A DNA stretch of 5,155 bases from Dehalococcoidia bacterium (lineage in GTDB: Bacteria; Chloroflexota; Dehalococcoidia; GIF9; AB-539-J10): positions 1-5,155 of the forward strand of contig JAUWGZ010000084.1 in the NCBI GenBank assembly GCA_030606165.1, given 5' to 3'. Each line of letters begins with the position of its first letter. Within the stretch, counting starts at the first letter, position 1. Shown here piece by piece: positions 1 through 5,155 of this stretch. The position numbers were made by a program, and so were the translations under genes. The notes below the pieces were generated by a model. It searched no databases and was not told the origin of the DNA. It was given only the letters and a program-made list of their open reading frames with translations.

Positions 1-809
1 GTGGCTATCTCCTCCAAGGAAAGGAGATTCTTCGCTTCCCCTTCGCTACTCTCAGGGCTTCGGCTCACCAGGATGACAGGTTCGACGGTTTTCGCAAATT
101 GAGCCTTCTCAGCATTGGCGGCGTAGCCACAATTGGAGCAATGAATAATTTCGTCTTCGCCGGTCTCGGTGATAACCATAAATTCGTGGGAATCCTTGCC
201 ACCTATGGCGCCACTGTCAGCCTCTACTATCATTGTAGGCAAGCCAAGGCGAGCATAGATATTACTGTAAGCCTGACACATACTCTGGTAACTTTTATCC
301 AGGCCAGTCTCGTCGGCATCAAAGCTGTAAAGGTCTTTCATAATAAACTCACGGACTCTCAATAAGCCGCCACGAGGTCGAGGCTCATCGCGAAGCTTGG
401 TCTGTATCTGATAGAGGAGCAGGGGAAGCTCGCGGTAGCTTTGCACATAGCGGTGGACAAGGTCGGTAATAACTTCTTCATGGGTGGGTCCCAGAGCCAG
501 TGTGTGTTCTTTGCGGTCGGTCAAAGTAAATAGGGATTTACCAAAGGACACATACCTGCCTGACTGCTGCCATAATTCAAAAGGCTGCAATACGGGCAGC
601 ATCAACTCCTGACCGCCAGCCTGATCCATTTCCTCTCTGATTACATTTTCTATCTTTTTGAGCACTCGCCACCCCATAGGCAAGTAAGAGTAAATTCCGG
701 CAGCCTCCTGAGCAATCATGCCCGCTCTGAGCAATAACTGATGGCTTACGCTCTCGGCTTCTGCTGGCGCCTGCCGTAATGTCTTGCCAAAAAGCTTAGA
801 GAAACGCAT
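1..809 (-). CDS. proS: Prolyl-tRNA synthetase, N-terminal part (cut by the left window edge)
   Basis: Class II aminoacyl-tRNA synthetase that charges tRNA-Pro with proline in the cytoplasm. 269 complete codons plus two bases of a Thr codon are visible; bacterial ProS is usually about 560-620 residues, so roughly half is missing. The start MRFSKLFGKTLRQAPAEAE is the family's standard N-terminus and has a purine-rich Shine-Dalgarno 8 bases upstream. Visible landmarks: LRAGMIAQEAAGIYSYLPMG (28-46), GPTHEEVITDL (107-117), class II motif 2 region TKLRDEPRPRGG and LLRVREFIMKD (137-159), EADSGAIGGKDSHEF (196-210), and CSNCGYAANAEKA (224-236), which closes the first catalytic segment. The editing (INS) domain, motif 3 and the anticodon-binding domain lie beyond the edge. 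Residues 244-263, just before the conserved linker SLEEIAT, are encoded by a dispersed-repeat-like sequence read in frame. It follows ispG by 5 bases and is the last visible gene of the operon. Identity is certain; whether the gene is intact beyond the window cannot be seen. Confidence 0.96.
   Translation of the reverse strand, partial: MRFSKLFGKTLRQAPAEAESVSHQLLLRAGMIAQEAAGIYSYLPMGWRVLKKIENVIREEMDQAGGQELMLPVLQPFELWQQSGRYVSFGKSLFTLTDRKEHTLALGPTHEEVITDLVHRYVQSYRELPLLLYQIQTKLRDEPRPRGGLLRVREFIMKDLYSFDADETGLDKSYQSMCQAYSNIYARLGLPTMIVEADSGAIGGKDSHEFMVITETGEDEIIHCSNCGYAANAEKAQFAKTVEPVILVSRSPESSEGEAKNLLSLEEIA
7..28. repeat. Short inverted repeat at the end of the repeat-like element
   Basis: ATCTCCT at 7-13 is the perfect reverse complement of AGGAGAT at 22-28, with an 8-base loop. 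It spans the point where the repeat-like element's GAATCTCC end meets the conserved ProS linker codons (LLSLEEIA). It may be a terminal symmetry of the element, a remnant of insertion, or chance in purine-rich codons. It is not followed by a T tract and lies inside a coding region, so it is not called a terminator. Confidence 0.35.
24..80 (-). repeat. Dispersed-repeat-like element inside proS, read in frame
   Basis: On the minus strand this stretch begins CCTGTCATCCTGGTGAGC and ends GGAAGCGAAGAATCTCC, with several AGC(C)GAAG units between. It strongly resembles, from memory, the widespread short repeat of the form GTCATTCTGAGCGAAGCG followed by AAGAATCTC, seen in intergenic DNA of Chloroflexota and many other uncultured bacteria. 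The 57 bases equal 19 codons, so it keeps the proS frame. It adds a polar, Ser/Glu-rich stretch (VSRSPESSEGEAKN) to the linker between the CGYAANAEKA motif and SLEEIAT. The other two frames in this orientation hit TGA within the element. Boundaries are approximate, because no second full copy is in the window to define them. Confidence 0.7.
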
Positions 810-814
810 TTCTC

Positions 815-1882
815 TTACCTTTCCTCTAATCCTCTCCTATCGAGAGAGTCTACTTCTGCCATTAGGGCTTCCAGGAATTTTTCCTCACTCGCTGTGCTCA
901 CCACCTCCCCTTTCCTGAATATAGCACCTTTCCCTTTGCCGCAGGCAATGCCGACATCGGCATCCTTAGCCTCGCCAGGGCCATTGACTACGCAGCCCAT
1001 AACCGCCACTTTAATAGGCTTGCTTATCTTTTCCAGACGCTTACTTACTGCCTCAGCCAGAGCAATGATATCAACTTCAGCCCGGCCGCAGGAAGGGCAG
1101 CTCACCAAAGTTGGACCTCGCTGACGCAGTCCCAAACTTTTTAGAATTTCGTAAGCCACGAATACCTCTTCACAGGGATGAGCGCTGAGGGAAACGCGTA
1201 TGGTGTCACCAATTCCCTGGTAGAGAAGTATGCCGATGCCTATGGCGCTGCGTATGGCTCCCGTCCGGGGAAGCCCGGCCTCAGTGACGCCCAGATGTAG
1301 TGGATAGGGCATTTTATCGGCAATCATTTGATAAGCCTGAATGGTGGTGGGAACATCGAAGGCTTTAAGGGAGACTTTGATCAAACTAAAATCCAGGCTT
1401 TCCATAAGCCTTATCTGCTCTAATGCTATGTTGACCATACGCTCAGCCGGTGGAGCATCAGGTTGGAAATTGGCAGGTAAACTACCGGCATTTACCCCGA
1501 TGCGGGTAGGCACCGCTCTTTCTTTAGCAGCAGCTACCACCCTGGCAATCTTTTCTTTGTCTCCTATGTTGCCGGGATTGAGGCGGAGCCCGTCAGCACC
1601 CGCTTGTAGCGCAACCAAAGCTAAATGATAGTCAAAATGTATATCAGCAATAATAGGTAAGGAAACACTCCTTTTTATGGCTGCTATGCTTTCAGCCGCT
1701 TCCTTGTCGGGGACTGCCACTCGCACAATCTCACAGCCGCAATCCTCCAACTCTTTAATCTGGTTTATAGTGGCAGTGATATCACGGGTATCGGTCTTGG
1801 TCATAGACTGCACCACGATGGGGGCGTCGCCGCCAACGGTTACTTTGCCAATTCTCAGTGGTTTGGAGATTCGACGTATCAT
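815..1882 (-). CDS. ispG: 4-hydroxy-3-methylbut-2-en-1-yl diphosphate synthase (IspG/GcpE)
   Basis: Penultimate step of the MEP isoprenoid pathway: reductive ring opening of 2-C-methyl-D-erythritol 2,4-cyclodiphosphate to HMBPP by a [4Fe-4S] enzyme in the cytoplasm. At 355 residues it is the usual bacterial short form: an N-terminal TIM barrel (about 1-255) and a C-terminal cluster-binding domain, without the extra insert seen in plant and some other forms. Visible motifs: VGGDAPIVVQSMTKTDTRD (17-34), the barrel segment ADIHFDYHLAL (79-89), GLRLNPGNIGD (98-108), RIGVNAGSL (127-135), and LGVTEAG (197-203). The iron-sulfur ligands are all present: C262 and C265 in SCPSCGR, then C297 and E304 in GCVVNGPGE. 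The start ATG overlaps the rseP stop as ATGA and has GAGGGG 9 bases upstream; MIRRISKPLRIGKV is a family-typical beginning. Nothing is missing; the call is near certain. Confidence 0.98.
   Translation of the reverse strand: MIRRISKPLRIGKVTVGGDAPIVVQSMTKTDTRDITATINQIKELEDCGCEIVRVAVPDKEAAESIAAIKRSVSLPIIADIHFDYHLALVALQAGADGLRLNPGNIGDKEKIARVVAAAKERAVPTRIGVNAGSLPANFQPDAPPAERMVNIALEQIRLMESLDFSLIKVSLKAFDVPTTIQAYQMIADKMPYPLHLGVTEAGLPRTGAIRSAIGIGILLYQGIGDTIRVSLSAHPCEEVFVAYEILKSLGLRQRGPTLVSCPSCGRAEVDIIALAEAVSKRLEKISKPIKVAVMGCVVNGPGEAKDADVGIACGKGKGAIFRKGEVVSTASEEKFLEALMAEVDSLDRRGLEER
818..827 (-). promoter_or_regulatory. Ribosome binding site of proS
   Basis: On the minus strand AGAGGAAAGG lies 8 bases before the ATG at 809-807. 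It sits within the last codons of ispG and supports both the chosen proS start and translational coupling between the two genes. Confidence 0.6.
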
Positions 1883-3183
1883 AATCCAAAGCCCCTCGGT
1901 AGACGCCAGATATCCGTAAAGGTTACTAGAATCGCGAGTGCAATTAAAAAAGTAGTGCCGATAGTATAGGCCAAGCGCACTGTTCGAGGGGAAAGACGCT
2001 TCCCGCGTCTACACCCTTCGATGAACGCCACCAGCATACCTCCTCCATCCAAGGGGGGGATGGGGAGGAGATTGAATATACCAAGGCCCAGGCTGATTAT
2101 GCCGGCCATAAATAGTATGCTGCTGAATCCAGAGGAGCGCACCAGCTCCACCGTTAACTGACCAGCACCTATTGGCCCCACCAATGCCATATCTGGAGAT
2201 TTTATGATTAGAGGGATAGCCTCTATTATGAGCACAGGCATATAAATGATATACCTAGCTCCCAAATAGACTGCCCTCCACACAGGAAGTCGCTCTTTTT
2301 CGATATGAGTCCCGTCTACCCATCGTAGCTCTACACCCGGCAGGGTTTGGTAGCCGACATTGGTCAAAGAGAGTGAAGTCTCTTTCCCGTCTCGGAGCAA
2401 AACCAGGTTTATTTCTTCACCCTCCTCAACGGAGCGCAAGGCACTGGATATACTCTCATCATTGTATACACCCTGTCCATTGATGCTCAGGATGGTATCA
2501 CCGGGTCTGACGCCGGCTTCATAAGCCGACGAGCCTTCCTCCACTTGACTCACCATATTCCACCAAAGCCAGACGCCGATTTTTAGCTGTTGCGCTTCTG
2601 GGTCGAGTTTCGGCTTCAAGGTGATTTCCTCCACTTGCCCGTTCCTTAGCAGAAACAAGGTTATTTCTGCCTCTTCTTCGACTGAATTTACTATGTCCTG
2701 CACGTCCCCCCGCCTACGAACAGGTTGTCCTTCTATCTCCAGAATTATATCCCCGGGCTCGATGCCTGCTTCTTCCGCAGGAGAATTCTCTGCTACAGCA
2801 TGCACCATGAGTCCATTGCTGGCAACCGTACTTATGGGTAGCGCAAGGAAAGCACTGAGGAGAACAAAGGCCAAAAAGATGTTGACCAGCGGACCGGCAG
2901 CATAGATTCCTAACCTGGTCCACGGTCCTTTGCCAGCCAGGCTCCGGGGTACTGTGGGGTCATTTTCTCCAGCAGCCTTAACAAAGGCTCCCAGAGGTAT
3001 GGCATTAACTGAGTATATTGTCTCGCCTCGTTTAATGCCAAAAAGTCGTGGGGGAATGCCTATGCCGAACTCTTCTACCTTCACTCCGGCACGCTTAGCA
3101 GTAATGAAGTGTCCCAATTCGTGAAGACACACTGCCACGAATAGAGCTACTATGAAAAGAATGATGATTACGGCAACGCTCAT
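1879..3183 (-). CDS. rseP: Site-2 intramembrane zinc metalloprotease, RseP/RasP family (M50), two PDZ domains
   Basis: Membrane-embedded protease of peptidase family M50B. Relatives cut anti-sigma factors after a first site-1 cleavage and clear remnant signal peptides; the substrate here is unknown. The zinc site is complete: HELGH at 21-25 at the end of the first membrane segment (about 4-20), and NLLPIPPLDGGG at 371-382, where D379 is the third ligand. A second membrane segment is at about 91-117. Two PDZ domains follow: about 120-195 (AEEAGIEPGDIILEIEGQPV at 135-154) and about 200-285 (YEAGVRPGDTILSINGQGV at 221-239). Further hydrophobic stretches lie at about 306-328, 353-377 and 404-424, and the conserved LVGPIGAGQLT is at 334-344. 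434 residues is close to the two-PDZ E. coli RseP (about 450) and longer than one-PDZ forms. It starts 3 bases after the dxr stop with only a weak purine-rich Shine-Dalgarno. In Gram-positive literature the same gene is called rasP. Confidence 0.95.
   Translation of the reverse strand: MSVAVIIILFIVALFVAVCLHELGHFITAKRAGVKVEEFGIGIPPRLFGIKRGETIYSVNAIPLGAFVKAAGENDPTVPRSLAGKGPWTRLGIYAAGPLVNIFLAFVLLSAFLALPISTVASNGLMVHAVAENSPAEEAGIEPGDIILEIEGQPVRRRGDVQDIVNSVEEEAEITLFLLRNGQVEEITLKPKLDPEAQQLKIGVWLWWNMVSQVEEGSSAYEAGVRPGDTILSINGQGVYNDESISSALRSVEEGEEINLVLLRDGKETSLSLTNVGYQTLPGVELRWVDGTHIEKERLPVWRAVYLGARYIIYMPVLIIEAIPLIIKSPDMALVGPIGAGQLTVELVRSSGFSSILFMAGIISLGLGIFNLLPIPPLDGGGMLVAFIEGCRRGKRLSPRTVRLAYTIGTTFLIALAILVTFTDIWRLPRGFGL
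1892..1897 (-). promoter_or_regulatory. Ribosome binding site of ispG
   Basis: GAGGGG on the minus strand, 9 bases before the ispG ATG (1882-1880) and inside the final codons of rseP. Together with the ATGA stop/start overlap it fixes the start and indicates translational coupling of ispG to the protease gene. Confidence 0.6.
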
Positions 3184-3186
3184 CTC

Positions 3187-4356
3187 TTATCTCTCTATCC
3201 CGGGATTGCTCCGTCGCTCAGGCTCCGTAAAGTAACCGGCGGCAAGGCTTGTAACACATTCCCTCGCCCAGGCATCAGCAGCCAGTATTTCTTCTAGAGA
3301 TGGCTCAGGGATATTCTGATGTTGCTCGAGCGTTTTTTGCACAATTTTAGCTATATCGATAAAACCTATTCTATGGCTGAGAAAAAGCTCTACAGCTACC
3401 TCATCTGCGGCACAAAGCACTGCCGGATAAGTTCCACCTGATTTGCCGGCATCCATAGCCAGTTTGAGGCAGGGAAATCTCTCATAGTCTATGGGCTCAA
3501 AGTTCAAAGACTGGATTTTATTCCAATCAAGGCGGGGTAATTCTGAATTAGGCCACCTCCGGGGATAAGAAAGAGCATATTGAATGGGCAGCCTCATATC
3601 AGGCCAGCTAAGCTGAGCTTTCAGGGAACCATCCATAAACTCCACCATGGAATGAACGATAGATTGGGGATGCATTAATATTTCAATACTATCAAAGGGA
3701 AAAGGGAAAAGCCAATGAGCTTCGATGACCTCTAATCCTTTATTCATAAGAGTTGCTGAATCTATGGTTACCTTCTTTCCCATCTTCCATACAGGGTGCC
3801 GAAGAGCTTGCTCCGGAGTTACCTCAGCCAATTGTGACTGTGAATAGTGATAAAAAGGTCCTCCAGAGGCAGTGAGAAAAAGCTTCTGCGGTTTATTTTC
3901 TTCCCCCTGCAAACATTGCCAGATGGCACTATGCTCACTATCGATAGGCAGAATTTGAGCTTGATGGAGGCTGGCTTCACGAACAATAATTTCACCGGCC
4001 ATCACCAATACCTCTTTGCTAGCCAGGGCAACCGTCTTGCCCGCCTGTAAAGCCGCCAGAGTAGGGCTTAGTCCTGCCTTACCCGCAGTGGCCACGATAA
4101 CGAAGTCGACCTCGGGATGGCTGGCTATTTCTTCTGCGGACAAGAATTCCCCGCCGTAACTAATGTCAGGCTTAACCGAGGAACAAAACATCTTGGGACG
4201 AAATTCCCTGATTTGTCTTTTCAGAAGCTCAAGATTTTTATTCCCTGTCAGAGCTACTACTTTTAATTCGTCAGGCAGGGCACGGATTACATCTAGAGCC
4301 TGCCGCCCTATGGAGCCTGTCGAGCCCAGGATAGCTATTTTTTTCACACCACCCAT
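3187..4356 (-). CDS. dxr: 1-deoxy-D-xylulose 5-phosphate reductoisomerase (Dxr/IspC)
   Basis: First committed step of the MEP pathway: NADPH- and divalent metal-dependent conversion of DXP to MEP in the cytoplasm, the target of fosmidomycin. Residues in order: NADPH-binding GSTGSIG (11-17); LASKEVLVMAG (111-121), where most relatives have LANKE; metal ligands D139 and E141 in DSEHSAIWQCL, and E209 in NKGLEVIEAHWLF; the ASGGPF loop (163-168); the substrate flap HPVWKMG with W190; and MHPQSIVHSMVEF (228-240). 389 residues is normal. The ATG start overlaps cdsA by 13 bases and lacks a clear Shine-Dalgarno. A GTG three codons in (4347-4345) would give the typical N-terminus (M)KKIAILGSTGSIG and a 4-base GTGA overlap, so the true start may be there. 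The last 14 or so residues (FTEPERRSNPGIER) look unlike the family core and may derive from a repeat. Function is near certain, the start less so. Confidence 0.97.
   Translation of the reverse strand: MGGVKKIAILGSTGSIGRQALDVIRALPDELKVVALTGNKNLELLKRQIREFRPKMFCSSVKPDISYGGEFLSAEEIASHPEVDFVIVATAGKAGLSPTLAALQAGKTVALASKEVLVMAGEIIVREASLHQAQILPIDSEHSAIWQCLQGEENKPQKLFLTASGGPFYHYSQSQLAEVTPEQALRHPVWKMGKKVTIDSATLMNKGLEVIEAHWLFPFPFDSIEILMHPQSIVHSMVEFMDGSLKAQLSWPDMRLPIQYALSYPRRWPNSELPRLDWNKIQSLNFEPIDYERFPCLKLAMDAGKSGGTYPAVLCAADEVAVELFLSHRIGFIDIAKIVQKTLEQHQNIPEPSLEEILAADAWARECVTSLAAGYFTEPERRSNPGIER
3199..3226 (-). repeat. Possible decayed dispersed-repeat fragment at the 3' end of dxr
   Basis: On the plus strand the stretch reads CCCGGGATTGCTCCGTCGCT and then CAGGCTCC. 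From memory this resembles the common bacterial dispersed repeat containing GATTGCTTCGTCGCTTCG followed by CTCCTCGCAATGAC. Read from the minus strand it encodes most of the Dxr C-terminal tail (EPERRSNPG), beyond the last conserved helix. The match is partial, the far end (CGCAATGAC) is not recognisable, and chance similarity is possible. Confidence 0.35.
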
Positions 4357-5153
4357 ATTACATAATAGTATACCACTGCCCCGACAAATATGAGGCTATC
4401 GAAGCGGTCAAGGATACCGCCATGTCCCGGTAGCAAATTACCTGATTCCTTCACTCCCATATTGCGTTTGAGCAGGGATTCAACCAAATCGCCAAGCTGA
4501 GCAAAGAGGCCAACGAGAAAGCCAAGGAGTATAATCTGCCAATATCTAAAAGTAAAAGGAGAAATGAGGTTAAGAACCATCGCTATTACCATAGCGCCCA
4601 GAATGGCGCATATTAAGCCTCCTATCGCTCCTTCCCAGGTTTTAGCTTCACTTATCGCAAGAGCTAGCTTATGTTTACCCCTTGCCCTCCCAATAAAAAA
4701 AGCGCCTGTATCGTTGGCAAATGTAGTCAGCATGGCCAGGTAAACCCAATTTCGGCCATCCTCTAAACCTCGCAAATTCAGCCAGTAGCTAAGCATCCAA
4801 CCCACGTAGAGTGCACCCACTATTGTCCATGCCCAGTTGCGAAATGCTCCTTCTTTTGATGGGCTGCGTAACAGACAAATCAAGGAAATCAACATAGTGG
4901 CAGTGATAACTATGGGTAAAACATCAGGGCTCCTGTAATGAGGGCTTAAGACAAGTGTCAGCGTCCATAGTAAACCCAAATAAATCAGAGGCTCACGCCT
5001 GTCAAAATTAGCCATGCGATAGAACTCATAGGTGCCGGCTAACGCTGCCGCGGCTATAAGAAGAGTAAACCAAGGCCAAGGGTCACCAAACCAGATGGCA
5101 AGAATAACGAGGGGCACGCCCACAGCGCCGGTAATAACTCTGTGCTTGAGCAT
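4344..5153 (-). CDS. cdsA: Phosphatidate cytidylyltransferase (CDP-diglyceride synthase)
   Basis: Integral membrane enzyme that makes CDP-diacylglycerol from phosphatidic acid and CTP, the branch point for phosphatidylglycerol and other phospholipids. The 269 residues match the family length, with about eight or nine hydrophobic segments (roughly 8-22, 27-43, 56-71, 78-95, 107-125, 136-153, 174-196, 205-221, 252-268). The family signature is at 226-251: SLLKRNMGVKESGNL, then LPGHGGILDRFD. Upstream are NDTGAFFIGRARGKHKL (147-163) and SEAKTWEGAIGG (168-179), the second conserved block, where most relatives have SPKKTWEG. One position departs from the PROSITE-type signature: E236 stands where Asp is usual (KE instead of KD). 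The ATG start gives MLKHRVITGAVGVPLVI, typical of CdsA; only two bases upstream are in the window, so its ribosome binding site cannot be seen. The gene normally upstream in this arrangement is uppS. The 3' end overlaps dxr. Confidence 0.96.
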   Translation of the reverse strand: MLKHRVITGAVGVPLVILAIWFGDPWPWFTLLIAAAALAGTYEFYRMANFDRREPLIYLGLLWTLTLVLSPHYRSPDVLPIVITATMLISLICLLRSPSKEGAFRNWAWTIVGALYVGWMLSYWLNLRGLEDGRNWVYLAMLTTFANDTGAFFIGRARGKHKLALAISEAKTWEGAIGGLICAILGAMVIAMVLNLISPFTFRYWQIILLGFLVGLFAQLGDLVESLLKRNMGVKESGNLLPGHGGILDRFDSLIFVGAVVYYYVIWVV

Positions 5154-5155
5154 AG

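Noticed and set aside
7..28. Intrinsic terminator for the operon at the left edge
   Set aside because: The stem is short, has no T tract on either strand, and is within the proS coding frame well before the gene could end.
99..365. Plus-strand open frame of 88 codons opposite proS
   Set aside because: It lies wholly antisense to well-conserved ProS motifs (GPTHEE to SHEF region is on the other strand), has no recognisable domain and no clear ribosome binding site; it is a shadow.
894..1919. Three plus-strand open frames (894-1124, 1341-1628, 1677-1919) opposite ispG
   Set aside because: All are antisense to the intact, motif-complete ispG. Their Ser/Ala/Thr/Leu-rich translations are typical of complementary-strand shadows.
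2714..2923. Minus-strand 69-codon, cysteine-rich frame inside the protease gene
   Set aside because: It is an alternative frame of the rseP membrane and PDZ1 region. The Cys and Arg richness comes from reading shifted Ala/Gly/Leu codons, and no ribosome binding site or homology is recognisable.
4341..4380. Internal promoter in the AT-rich stretch at the cdsA/dxr junction
   Set aside because: TATACTATTATGTAATAT-like sequence on the minus strand gives TATAAT-like hexamers, but it is the codons of the CdsA tail (VVYYYVI), I see no convincing -35 partner at proper spacing, and the tight overlap argues for read-through transcription.
2621..4393. Plus-strand frames opposite rseP and dxr (2621-2905, 2930-3124, 3847-4050, 4163-4393)
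   Set aside because: They are antisense to conserved coding sequence, with low-complexity translations and no family motif.
1..5155. A novel defence, mobile or biosynthetic system
   Set aside because: Every base is accounted for by five well-known housekeeping genes with complete catalytic motifs. The only unexplained structure is the repeat-like material reported above.

Overview
The window is a densely packed bacterial chromosomal segment in which every gene reads leftward on the minus strand. In transcription order (right to left) it holds cdsA, dxr, a site-2 protease of the RseP/RasP family, ispG and the first 270 codons of proS, which runs off the left edge. There is no intergenic space beyond a few bases: the first junction overlaps by 13 bases (or 4, if an alternative GTG start is used), the second has a 3-base gap, the third is an ATGA overlap and the fourth a 5-base gap. 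This is one polycistronic transcription unit whose promoter lies outside the window. No RNA gene, terminator, CRISPR array, transposase or stretch without a gene is visible.

The order cdsA-dxr-rseP-(ispG)-proS, usually downstream of frr and uppS, is a known conserved arrangement in Clostridia and other Firmicutes and, as I recall, in Dehalococcoidia (Chloroflexota). The ProS variant (DEPRPRGG and LLRVREF in motif 2, AIGGKDSHEF), the short single-module IspG, the moderate GC content and the style of dispersed repeat at the left edge make an uncultured Dehalococcoidia-like member of Chloroflexota my best guess. This is inference from memory, not a database result.

Functionally, dxr and ispG are two steps of the MEP (non-mevalonate) isoprenoid pathway. 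Isoprenoid units feed undecaprenyl phosphate made by UppS, whose gene commonly sits just upstream of cdsA. cdsA makes CDP-diacylglycerol for phospholipids. RseP/RasP is an intramembrane metalloprotease that cuts anti-sigma factors and remnant signal peptides. proS charges tRNA-Pro. The cluster is envelope-precursor housekeeping with a translation gene at its end.

The genes themselves are ordinary, and I see no novel multi-gene system. The most interesting signal is a 57-base dispersed-repeat-like element (24-80) lying inside proS. It is in frame, is read in the only stop-free frame of that orientation, and falls in the variable linker between the catalytic core and the editing insertion domain. 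A second, weaker repeat-like remnant seems to encode the C-terminal tail of Dxr (about 3199-3226). Together they suggest that small mobile repeats have been absorbed into essential proteins in this genome.
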